DNA from: Fredericiella sp038205395
GTDB taxonomy: Bacteria; Chloroflexota; Anaerolineae; Caldilineales; Caldilineaceae
Direction of reading: 5' to 3'
DNA: 58,563 nucleotides
Assembly: GCA_038205395.1 (NCBI GenBank)
Contig: JBBRBX010000020.1
Location: 1 to 58,563 of the forward strand
This document shows positions 1 to 8,174 of the stretch, in pieces. Position numbers and translations under genes: made by a program. Below the pieces are notes generated by a model. The model was not told the DNA's origin. It did not search any database and saw only the letters and a program-made list of their open reading frames with translations. Positions within the stretch are counted from its first letter, which is position 1; every line of letters begins with the position of its first letter.

Positions 1-324
1 GGATGGATCCGTCTAATGCGTAGACATGGTGTTGACCTCAAACTATGACCATTGCACTTAACTTGCCTGAGAACCAAATTCCTGGGTCCACTATATAAGT
101 GTAGCAGGTGGTCTCGTCCAGAAGGCGTCCAAAATGCGACACTTATCTTGTGACGGCTCCTTAGTCACAGCTAAGGCATGCGCAGTTTTTTCCTTCTTTA
201 TTAGGCCATTTGAGCTTGGGCAACTAAAAGCAAGCAGTGCTACCATAGGCAGATGCATGCTTAAGTCGTTACGCCGGTAGTAACAGCTACCGCGCTAATA
301 GATATCATCTCAAATTCAGTTCAA
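1..324. other. non-coding flank, no gene seen
   Basis: No supported reading frame is visible on either strand. The stretch lies downstream of the giant minus-strand gene that ends at 325 and has the same lowered GC as that gene. The only structure noted is a short hairpin at 272-294 (stem GGTAG/CTACC extended by CGC/GCG with one bulge), about 30 nt past the stop. It lacks a clear U-tract, so it is at best a weak terminator. Any partner gene to the left of the giant gene would lie outside the window. Confidence 0.5.
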
Positions 325-3300
325 TCAAGCAATCTCATCCTCATTCGTCGTGTGTTGTTGAAACCTTGACCCCCTTACAAGATTTATAAGCTGGCGCGCA
401 GTGTTTACTAAAATGTCTCGCTCTAACGGCTCTACTTGTCTATTATGTGCAATATCATTCCGAATTGTACTGATTTCTCTTAACTTGACCATTACAAAAT
501 CTTGGCTAGGAAAAACCTCTTTAAATGTTTCTTCCCAATTATTCCTCACCGTAATAATCCGCGGGATGTCAGTGAAGTCAAGGAAGTCATAGTTGCGAAA
601 CGTTCGATTACTACTTATAGCCGATCTGTTTTCGCGATCTCGTTTTCTTTCTTCTGCACGACTGCGAATATCGACCGGCAATCTTTGTTTCCACCAAGAG
701 TTAGTAATGGATGTGAGCCGGTAAGCGATAAATTCTCTCATCTCATTTTCAAGTAAGTGCAGGATAGACCCGCATTCTTGTTGAGAAAACTGATTGCTTG
801 GTTTACTAAGAATTAACTGTTCTAGCTCTTCATCCACTAATGGGACATTTTCAGGTTCTTCCTCGACCCCTTCTTCAACACCAATTGACGTCAGTTCAAT
901 TGTGGCGCGTCTATAACAATCGGAATCAATGGGTGAAATGGTTGCAGAAATTAGAAGGGAGCGGTATAGCACTCCTATTGATTTAAAGTGCATAGCAAGA
1001 TTAAACAGTGCGCAACATTGGGCGAGTGCATGTTCCTTAGTTAGTAAGTCCGAAGTTTCTTTAGCACGATTAATGTCGCTAATTTTGTAGTAGCAACTTC
1101 TTAGTAGTGTAAGAACTTCGAGATCAATTTCTTCCAGTAAGTTTTCGAGCCGTAGGTCACTAGCCTTAACCAATAACACGATTGCCTGATTGTAATCCGG
1201 CTTCTCTTGTGTCAGAGCTAGTTCAACAGTTTGTACTATTTCCTCTTTTGTCTTTAGGTGTTCGGTTACTGCATATGGCGATTTTAGGCCTAGATCGTTC
1301 AATATAGAGTTCAACACATTAGCATTAGGTACTACATCATTCCGAGGGTCAAATTTCTGTAGTGCGAGGAGCAACCGAGTTTGAAATTGAACTAATTTTT
1401 GAGGATCACTTAGTCTTTGGTATCGTTCACGCAACCTTGGGGTTAGGTTAAGTGCAGTCCCATACAGCCCAAGCGATTCCAAAATACTAAATCCAGTCTC
1501 TAACCAGTATATCGAGTTTTCTAGAGAGCTAACAACCTGACCTCCAACTACACAGCCTCTGTAAAATGCAAGTTTTTCCATGTATGTAAGTTGCTCGCGC
1601 TTCCCATCAAAGGACTTTAACACCTCAATAAATTGAGGTCCATATTTATTTTGTACTTCATCCTGAAATTGCCTCCCTTTTTTGTCCTTTAGGCTGTGTG
1701 GACGGTGAAAACTTATTAACAACGTCAGAGATTGTAGTGACCAAAAAGAATTATTCTCAGATATAAAGTAATCAACTGCAACCTTACACTCCTCAAATGC
1801 TTTGACTTGCTCGTCAAGCATATATCGAGCTTGGGCTCTAACAATTCGCGCAGTGTTACTAATAAATTGTTTGTTGCTTATTTTCTTTGCGCGGTTAATA
1901 ACGAAATCGCTCTCTCTAACTGCTCTATTTAACAAACGTTGGCGTTCTGTAAAGTCATTAATGTGGTTTGCAAAGCGTACTAACAGTTCAGCTCTCCACC
2001 ACATAACGTCGATTTGACGTTCCACCAACAGATCATTACTGATGATTTCGGATTCATTACCTACACTATCAAATACGGTCTTAGCTATATCGAAATAAGG
2101 TATTATATCTTCGGGTGTATCTGCTTTAAGTTCGCTATTCCCTAACGTCATTCCCACAAGATAATTAATTTCGCCGTTTAAAACTTTTGGAAGACGAAGA
2201 GTTGGTTCTTCTATCCATTTGAGCGCGCCGAGGTATGATCTGTTGGCTAACAAAATGTCATGATTCTGTCCCCAAAGCCCAATAGAAAGTTGCGCTTGAA
2301 AGCTATCAAGATGATATCCCAGGCCGCCATCATTGTCTCTAAGAAAGCGTCTGGCCTCACTAAGCCAGGCTGGCTGAATGCCAAATGCTGCAGGCTCACT
2401 GCTAGTGGCTTGTGCTATTCTGAACTTGCCATGCTTGGACGCCATAACACCAGCCTGATGCCCAATATCTCTAAATGCCAGTTCAGCATAGTTCATCCGC
2501 TTCATTGAATGCTGCTGGAAAGCATTAGCGCCCAGTTGATAAAGTTTTTCAACCTCTCGACGAAAATTTTCCTCCGTTGTCCTCTGCCTAGCCCGTTTAT
2601 CCTGAGCAACACTATCAACGGATTTTTGCAGTTTATAAACTCGGTTTGCAAACTCATCAGGAATATGAAAATCCTTAACATGAATATTCTGTAAATATGT
2701 TTCCATCTTGTGGACAATACTTAGCCAAGTATTTAGTCTTTCAAGGTATTTTGTTTTATCACTTTTGCGTTGTAAGAGATCGAAGGCATCCATATAATAC
2801 ATAACAATTGTCAGTCGAAAATCGTAAAAGCGGTACAACAAGTAATGCCCTTCCCATATTAGAAACCATGCTTCTTCACTCCTGGCATCTGGCCATAAAA
2901 TCCAACTTTCTCTCCTTTTCAAGCGACTTTCTGATTTTTCAATAAATAACGATGTTTGTTTAGCAAAAATATCCTTTAGGGAATTCCATGCTGAATGGTC
3001 GAACTTTAGCTCGTAAGAGCGAGTAAGATTGATGTCCGACAAGTCCGGAAGATCTACTTCAATTAGCTGCCAGTAGGCATTAGCACATAAATTTAGAAGC
3101 CTTAGTTTATCTGTAACAGGTAGACTTTGTTCAGACAATAAGCTTGTTAGCTCAGTGAGCTCTGGTGTAGAGCGCAAGAAGCGGTATGGGCGTAACTCGT
3201 TACCAACACCAACTCGTCTATAGTAAGCAGTTAGTAACTCATAAAGGCGAAGTATAGAAACCCTATTGCTCAACTTTGCTTGCGTTGTAGCTAGACTGCA

Positions 3301-5460
3301 AATTCTGATTACTTCATCCCAGCCTGGAGCAGAACCTAAGACATAGAGCATTTCAATTCGAGCTATGTTGATTTCAAGGTCTGCAGTCATTAAATCTGTT
3401 CTATCTTTTTCGGAAGATACGTGAGAACTGAGTTTTCTAACCACTTCAGGCCACTGTTGCATCCAAAGCTTTTCTGCAGCTTGCCAATTACCCTGAATCC
3501 AATATAAGCGACCAACAATATAAGTCAGATGAAAAATCAGTAAATTATTACCATAACGTGAAATGGAATACGATTCCTTGGACCATTGTCTAAGCGGATT
3601 ATATTTGGCACGACTCTTTTGATCCCAGTTGTTTGTCCGTACAAGATTCCATATCCCTTCTTTTTCATCAAAAGGGGTATTTAGCAAATATAAAAGTTTA
3701 TGCAAAGCATCTTCGTAATAACGTAATGCTGTGCCAGCCGGAGACGAACCAGCAAAGCGGTAATAATATTCTCCTGCCCTCCATAAAACATCGACCGCTA
3801 ACTTGGTGGGCAGTGAACGAATAGCTAGCTCTTCGTCATCTTGCGCTAGATCTCTGCTCGAATGCAGGTAATGAAAGACTGCACTAAAATAAACTTCACA
3901 GTTTTGTCTCCATTCTTGCCAGCCGGAATACAAAATTGCATAGAGGTATCTATAACGAAAGTCCACATACCTTTGACTTCCAGCGTTGCTTATCTGCAAC
4001 ATATCTATTTCGTTTGATGACAAAATTTCAAGATAGATTTCAACATTATGTTGCAGATTACCAGCCACTAGCTCGGCTAGATTGGTAACGCTTACTGCAT
4101 GATTTCGGTGCGCAAGTATATACTTAAGTGTTTCCAAACACTCTTGTGCGTTTTCTTGAGCATAAACGTGAACGGAATCCAGTATTTGAGTTACAGCTCG
4201 TCGATCATAGTTCAAAAACTGGTCAAAATGAGCGTTAATTACCGCCTCGTTCAGCGCCAAAAACAGTTCACGTGAGCCTAACTTCTTATCTTCGAAACGA
4301 AAAAAGGCTAAGAGCAAACCTGTATTAGATCTTGCTTCTGTGTAAGTAGCTTCAAGCAGGTGCTGAAAATATTCCGCTTTTTCATCTTGATAATATTCCC
4401 ACAATAGATTAGTTAATTGACCTTTTGTAATAGCTGCAAGTTCAAGATTTACCCAACCACGTTCAGTTATTCTAACTAAAGACAATTCACTCTGAAGCCA
4501 ATGGCGATCGCTACGCCTAAGTACAGGATTAGTGGGAGTATAGGTGAGTATAATTAGCAGTTTGCACAGTTTCTTATCGCGTGCAACATCAGCAAGGTTA
4601 ACAAATTTTTTGAAGCTGGCTTCATCGATGGCCCCAACATCATCAAGCAAAATTGCAAGGTGACGGCTCTTTTTGGAAACACTTCGGAGAATTTTCTCCG
4701 GTTGGTTAACCAGGATTTCCTCTATACTTTTAGTGCTTTGAGATGCTCTGTAAACAATTCCTAGCTCATTCCAACGCTCATGTAAATCTTTACTTCGCTG
4801 CAAAGATCCCCAGGAGTAAGGTATCCACAGAATTAGTACTAAGCATCCAAGGATCAGAAGAGGGTACTGATATGTTATAAATGGTTGGACGATTTTCAGT
4901 AAGAAGCTGACATTACTTGGTGCTGCAACAAACTCAATTGACCGAAATCCTAACCATGTAAGCAGATAGGCGATGACTATAGCCAAAGGGGTTAATGCAG
5001 CAGAAACAAGAAGGCTAAATCTTGACCAAAAAAACTCAGCCCTATCAAGTATTTTTTGTCGTCGCGAAATTAAGAGATGTGGGTCCTGCTCGGTGACCCA
5101 ATCCAAAAAAATATCTTGGTAGAAACTATCGAATTCATCAATTCGCTTCCCAATTTTCTCAAACGCGCAAACGTTAAAGCGCAGTTCGGTCAAATGACGT
5201 GACGCAATTTCGAGGAGATCAGTTTTTCCCGTACCTAGTCCAGCCCCAGAAGCATTGTCGCTGTCAACGAAATCTTGATGATGGTTTGCGTGACTGATCT
5301 CTAAATACGGACTATGAACTACTAAAATTTGAGATTCTATATGCTTAGAATCAATGAAAACCTTGACGTAAGCTTTAAAGCGATCTAAGGCCCCAGAATC
5401 TACAAATCGGCTAAAGCGTACAAAATCGCCAAAACAGGAATATTCACTTTCTGATGACAT
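325..5460 (-). CDS. giant KAP-like membrane P-loop NTPase with helical-repeat body and C-terminal HEPN domain
   Basis: The predicted protein has 1711 residues. Residues 73-80 (AGLGTGKT) fit the P-loop pattern [AG]x4GK[ST]. Residues 268-275 (LAILLDDV) form a Walker B strand, followed by a second strand LLIILTYT at about 301-308. Between Walker A and B lie two hydrophobic helices (about 148-171 and 199-216), the hallmark layout of KAP-type NTPases. Residues from about 400 to 1550 are helical and look like TPR/SEL-type repeats, with no other motif recognised. The C-terminus (about 1565-1700) resembles Swt1-type HEPN domains and carries RNDIAH at 1667-1672, the Rx4H signature of HEPN RNases. The start ATG has GGGAG seven nt upstream. 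The gene is clearly AT-rich (about 40% GC by eye) against about 60% in its neighbours, suggesting transfer. Inferred role: membrane-linked sensor with a C-terminal RNase, probably anti-phage defence. Domain calls rest on motifs only. Confidence 0.85.
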   Translation of the reverse strand: MSSESEYSCFGDFVRFSRFVDSGALDRFKAYVKVFIDSKHIESQILVVHSPYLEISHANHHQDFVDSDNASGAGLGTGKTDLLEIASRHLTELRFNVCAFEKIGKRIDEFDSFYQDIFLDWVTEQDPHLLISRRQKILDRAEFFWSRFSLLVSAALTPLAIVIAYLLTWLGFRSIEFVAAPSNVSFLLKIVQPFITYQYPLLILGCLVLILWIPYSWGSLQRSKDLHERWNELGIVYRASQSTKSIEEILVNQPEKILRSVSKKSRHLAILLDDVGAIDEASFKKFVNLADVARDKKLCKLLIILTYTPTNPVLRRSDRHWLQSELSLVRITERGWVNLELAAITKGQLTNLLWEYYQDEKAEYFQHLLEATYTEARSNTGLLLAFFRFEDKKLGSRELFLALNEAVINAHFDQFLNYDRRAVTQILDSVHVYAQENAQECLETLKYILAHRNHAVSVTNLAELVAGNLQHNVEIYLEILSSNEIDMLQISNAGSQRYVDFRYRYLYAILYSGWQEWRQNCEVYFSAVFHYLHSSRDLAQDDEELAIRSLPTKLAVDVLWRAGEYYYRFAGSSPAGTALRYYEDALHKLLYLLNTPFDEKEGIWNLVRTNNWDQKSRAKYNPLRQWSKESYSISRYGNNLLIFHLTYIVGRLYWIQGNWQAAEKLWMQQWPEVVRKLSSHVSSEKDRTDLMTADLEINIARIEMLYVLGSAPGWDEVIRICSLATTQAKLSNRVSILRLYELLTAYYRRVGVGNELRPYRFLRSTPELTELTSLLSEQSLPVTDKLRLLNLCANAYWQLIEVDLPDLSDINLTRSYELKFDHSAWNSLKDIFAKQTSLFIEKSESRLKRRESWILWPDARSEEAWFLIWEGHYLLYRFYDFRLTIVMYYMDAFDLLQRKSDKTKYLERLNTWLSIVHKMETYLQNIHVKDFHIPDEFANRVYKLQKSVDSVAQDKRARQRTTEENFRREVEKLYQLGANAFQQHSMKRMNYAELAFRDIGHQAGVMASKHGKFRIAQATSSEPAAFGIQPAWLSEARRFLRDNDGGLGYHLDSFQAQLSIGLWGQNHDILLANRSYLGALKWIEEPTLRLPKVLNGEINYLVGMTLGNSELKADTPEDIIPYFDIAKTVFDSVGNESEIISNDLLVERQIDVMWWRAELLVRFANHINDFTERQRLLNRAVRESDFVINRAKKISNKQFISNTARIVRAQARYMLDEQVKAFEECKVAVDYFISENNSFWSLQSLTLLISFHRPHSLKDKKGRQFQDEVQNKYGPQFIEVLKSFDGKREQLTYMEKLAFYRGCVVGGQVVSSLENSIYWLETGFSILESLGLYGTALNLTPRLRERYQRLSDPQKLVQFQTRLLLALQKFDPRNDVVPNANVLNSILNDLGLKSPYAVTEHLKTKEEIVQTVELALTQEKPDYNQAIVLLVKASDLRLENLLEEIDLEVLTLLRSCYYKISDINRAKETSDLLTKEHALAQCCALFNLAMHFKSIGVLYRSLLISATISPIDSDCYRRATIELTSIGVEEGVEEEPENVPLVDEELEQLILSKPSNQFSQQECGSILHLLENEMREFIAYRLTSITNSWWKQRLPVDIRSRAEERKRDRENRSAISSNRTFRNYDFLDFTDIPRIITVRNNWEETFKEVFPSQDFVMVKLREISTIRNDIAHNRQVEPLERDILVNTARQLINLVRGSRFQQHTTNEDEIA
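445..462 (-). other. HEPN RNxxxH motif codons
   Basis: Codons for residues 1667-1672 of the giant NTPase spell RNDIAH, matching the Rx4-6H motif with a polar residue after Arg that forms the active site in HEPN RNases. The preceding segment (W..TF.EVF....F...L.EIS.I) and the following segment (NR.VEPLERDILV) fit the Swt1-type HEPN pattern. Both motif residues are intact, so the domain could be catalytic. Confidence 0.7.
5221..5244 (-). other. Walker A codons of the KAP-like NTPase
   Basis: Residues 73-80 read AGLGTGKT. The first residue is Ala and not Gly, which PROSITE-type P-loop patterns allow. Placement about 70 residues from the N-terminus and ahead of the two membrane helices agrees with a KAP-family fold. 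Confidence 0.7.
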
Positions 5461-5832
5461 CGATAGCTCCCTGTGTTATCTGTTCAGGTTACAGAAACAG
5501 CGAGAAACTTTCACAGTGACACGACAAATATGTTATGTAGAAAAGGAGTGAAAGACAAGGCATTAGGCGGGGCGAAAATAAAGGGGGAATGCCATGACTT
5601 CCATACGAAGAATACACCACAACCAATGATAAGTCAAGTAAAATTTAAGGATCATTTTCACATTGGTAAACGCAGAAGGCAGTCCAGTTGGCGCTGGAGA
5701 TGTTTTATCTTTGGCACTTTGTCCATTGAGTTTGAGCTCTTCCCGTAAAAGGGAAATTTAAATCGATAATGGCCGGATAAAACGTCAATCTGCCCCTGAC
5801 CTTACAATGTGGGTCAAGGGCAGATGGCTATT
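5461..5832. other. intergenic region between giant NTPase and protease
   Basis: It holds the 5' leader of the minus-strand NTPase gene, including its GGGAG ribosome binding site just upstream of 5460, and the terminator hairpin of the protease at 5790-5823. An open frame of 91 codons on the plus strand (5473-5748) has no ribosome binding site, no recognisable domain and an odd composition, so I do not call it a gene. No clear sigma70 promoter could be fixed for the NTPase. Confidence 0.5.
5790..5823 (-). terminator. probable terminator of the S1C protease operon
   Basis: A 12-bp inverted repeat (CTGCCCCTGACC ... GGTCAAGGGCAG, loop about 10 nt) begins about 10 nt past the protease stop. The single mismatch becomes a G-U pair when read on the minus strand, which supports function on that strand. 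A weak T-rich stretch (GTTTTA) follows. Confidence 0.65.
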
Positions 5833-7362
5833 TTAGTTTTTCGACAGCGGCACATCCAACGCATACGGGTCTTCAGCATCTGCGGGGATGGCGTAGGCTT
5901 CGGCTTGCAGCGGCTCATAGCTGTCATGCGCGACGATAATGCTGTAGGCGTCGCCCGGCAGGACTTTGGCGTCCAACTGGAATTTGCCGCCGCGTGTGCT
6001 GACGCCGCTGGCGTAGACCAGCGTGTCGTCGTAGTCGGCATCCACCCACTCTTGGATCGTGACGCCGGGGTTCAGGAAAACAATGGAGGCGCCCGGTATG
6101 GTCTTGCGTGCGTTGTCGGCGTCGTGCACGACACCCGTGATGTTGACCGGCTGGGCAGCGCGGCCGGGTTGGCCATTGCCTGCCTCAACCAGAAAGCCAC
6201 CGCTTTGCACCACCTTGTCGGCCAGATACAACTCCAGCGTATAGTCGCCTGCCGGCAGCCCTTCAGGGTGGCTGATGCTCACCCAAGTTGAATCCGTGTC
6301 GCCGCCCTCCCACGTCTGATCTTCGCTCAGCACCTCTTCCCCATCCAGCAGCCAGCGCGTGCGCCAGGCGCGGTTGGCGCTCAGACCGCTGACGGAAAAG
6401 AAGGCGTAGACCTCGTCCACAGCGACAAAAGCGTTGCCCACATCCTGCGGTTGATCATCCGCCGTCACCCCGGCGGCAAAGGTGATGGAGCCGAAGGGGC
6501 TGTTGGGCGTGCGGCCTGGCTGCGCACCGACACCAGCTTTGTCGCCGAGATTGCCGCTATTCTTGCCGTCTGCGCTCTGACCCAAATTGGCGCGGTCAAA
6601 ATAGTCGAGCGCCAGGCTGCCGGGACGGATGAGGCTGATCTTGCCCGCCACATCCGCTTGCGAATAGCCTGCGGTGGGCACACCGATAAAGTTGCCCTGC
6701 TGGTCGATGGCCAGGCCGCCGGAGTTGCCCGGATTGACCTCCGCGTCGGTTTTGATCCATTCATAAACGCCGTCTTTGTTTTCATCTAAGAAGCCGGAGA
6801 CGACGCCATCCGTAAAGGTTACGGTTTCGCCACCCAACCCCGGAAAGCCGACGACCGCCAGCACATCGCCTGGCAGCAGATCGTCGCTGTTCCCCCGCTC
6901 CACCGAAACCAGCCCCAGATTTTTGGGCAGGCGAGCAGTGGGGTCAGCCATGCCGGTAATGCGCAGGACCGCCAGATCCAGATCGGGCGAGCCTTCCACC
7001 AGCGTGGCGACATACTTGATGATCGGCGCACCGCGCAGATCTGTGGGGTTGATGGCGATATAGGCCAGCCCCTCGCTGTTGTACAACTCACGCTTATCCG
7101 TGTCGCCCATCACATGGTAGTTGGTCAAGATGACGCCTTTCTCGGCGTCCAGCACGGTCCCGCTGCCACTGTCATAGAGGTCGCCGTTTTCGTCAGGCAC
7201 CAGGACAAGCACTGTCGCCTGCAGCGCCCGCAGCACGGCGCTGCGATCCCACTGCTGGGCCGCCGCGGGGCCTGCTTGCAGCAGCGCCGCCGCCAGCAGC
7301 AGAAAGACGCCCCCTTGCAGCCAGCGCCGCCAGGTCGCCACAAAACTGCCTTTCCGCATCAT
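5833..7362 (-). CDS. secreted trypsin-like (S1C/HtrA-type) serine protease with C-terminal carboxypeptidase-regulatory-like domain
   Basis: The protein has 509 residues. A signal peptide spans about 1-36 (RR in the n-region, hydrophobic core, AAA cleavage region). The catalytic triad is visible: His83 in LTNYHVM, Asp129 in DLDLAVLRI and Ser214 in NPGNSGG, the pattern of HtrA/DegP-like trypsin_2 domains. No PDZ domain follows. Residues from about 290 hold an Ig-like segment (SGLSANRAWRTRWLLDGEE) and residues from about 400 a beta-rich carboxypeptidase-regulatory-like domain (VNITGVVHDADN...). It is the last gene of a three-gene operon: its ATG overlaps the stop of the upstream membrane-protein gene by one base. 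Its likely role is proteolysis outside the membrane. The substrate is unknown. Confidence 0.88.
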   Translation of the reverse strand: MMRKGSFVATWRRWLQGGVFLLLAAALLQAGPAAAQQWDRSAVLRALQATVLVLVPDENGDLYDSGSGTVLDAEKGVILTNYHVMGDTDKRELYNSEGLAYIAINPTDLRGAPIIKYVATLVEGSPDLDLAVLRITGMADPTARLPKNLGLVSVERGNSDDLLPGDVLAVVGFPGLGGETVTFTDGVVSGFLDENKDGVYEWIKTDAEVNPGNSGGLAIDQQGNFIGVPTAGYSQADVAGKISLIRPGSLALDYFDRANLGQSADGKNSGNLGDKAGVGAQPGRTPNSPFGSITFAAGVTADDQPQDVGNAFVAVDEVYAFFSVSGLSANRAWRTRWLLDGEEVLSEDQTWEGGDTDSTWVSISHPEGLPAGDYTLELYLADKVVQSGGFLVEAGNGQPGRAAQPVNITGVVHDADNARKTIPGASIVFLNPGVTIQEWVDADYDDTLVYASGVSTRGGKFQLDAKVLPGDAYSIIVAHDSYEPLQAEAYAIPADAEDPYALDVPLSKN

Positions 7363-8174
7363 CAGTTGCCTCCCTCTGTTTGGGCGTCGTCCGCCCCAAA
7401 GCCATCGGTGGCGCCGTCCGCGCCTTGTTCTTCACCCGTCTGCAGTCCACTACTACCGGAATTATCGTTGGCTGCCCCTGGCGCAGCAGGCGCTGTCGGC
7501 GAGGCTTGATCCAGTAAATCCTGTTCCGGCAGCGGCTGCAGACGCAGGCTGTTGGTCACAATTGCAAAATCGCGCTGTTGCGCTTCCCATTCAGTGGCAT
7601 CGGCGGCCAGAGTGACGACAACAAACTGGCCGTTATCCAGGAACATGATATCCTGCGCCTCAACCACTACCGGCAGTCCGCCTGCCGCAGCGTCCTGCGT
7701 CGGGTCGGCGACATAGGCATAGGTAGAGACGAGCGCCGGCTGTGTGTTGTAGACCGTCATCCGCTCGGCCTCTAGTTCCCGAAAACTGGGCAGCGAACCG
7801 GCCAGCTTGATCGCGCGCCCCACGCGCCCGTCTTCCAATGTTTCATCTGTGCGCAGCGCCCGCGTTGTGACCAGCAGGCGGCTGTCAAAGGTGCTGGGGC
7901 TGCCGGGGTTGATGGCTTGCAGCAGCAGACCGTCCGCCGCCGGCTCCTGTGCAGGCGTCTGCATGCGCCAGCTTGCCGGATAGTCAATGCGCGGCAGATC
8001 GCCGCCTGGTTGCACCGATTTGCTGGCATCCAGCACTTGGTTGCGGATACCAAAGGCGAGAAAAATGGCAAACAGCAGCAGGGCCGCCACCAATAGATCG
8101 TTGCGCCGCATTTCGCCCGGTTCCGGCGCCGCATTCGTCGGGCTGGGTTTGGCAAGCCGTTCAAGCCATGTCAT
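7362..8174 (-). CDS. membrane-anchored hypothetical protein
   Basis: I place the start at the ATG at 8174: GGAG lies close upstream and the codon overlaps the previous stop in an ATGA arrangement, so translation is probably coupled. The frame stays open further upstream, but that part only shadows the preceding gene. The protein has 270 residues: a short cytoplasmic tail, one membrane helix at about 26-43, and an extracytoplasmic domain with no motif I recognise (possibly a PsbP/lipoprotein-like fold). The tail is low-complexity, rich in Gly, Ala, Asp and Ser. Its position between a PrsW-like membrane protein and a secreted protease suggests a shared membrane or export function, but this is only context. 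Confidence 0.75.
   Translation of the reverse strand: MTWLERLAKPSPTNAAPEPGEMRRNDLLVAALLLFAIFLAFGIRNQVLDASKSVQPGGDLPRIDYPASWRMQTPAQEPAADGLLLQAINPGSPSTFDSRLLVTTRALRTDETLEDGRVGRAIKLAGSLPSFRELEAERMTVYNTQPALVSTYAYVADPTQDAAAGGLPVVVEAQDIMFLDNGQFVVVTLAADATEWEAQQRDFAIVTNSLRLQPLPEQDLLDQASPTAPAAPGAANDNSGSSGLQTGEEQGADGATDGFGADDAQTEGGN

Noticed and set aside
272..294. Hairpin past the giant gene as terminator
   Set aside because: The stem is short and bulged and no U-tract follows on the minus strand.
5473..5748. 91-codon open frame on the plus strand
   Set aside because: No ribosome binding site or domain, random-looking composition, and it lies over the leader of the minus-strand NTPase gene.
5833..7362. 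Twin-arginine signal on the S1C protease
   Set aside because: RR is present, but the consensus around it (S-R-R-x-F-L-K) is not, so a normal Sec signal is more likely.
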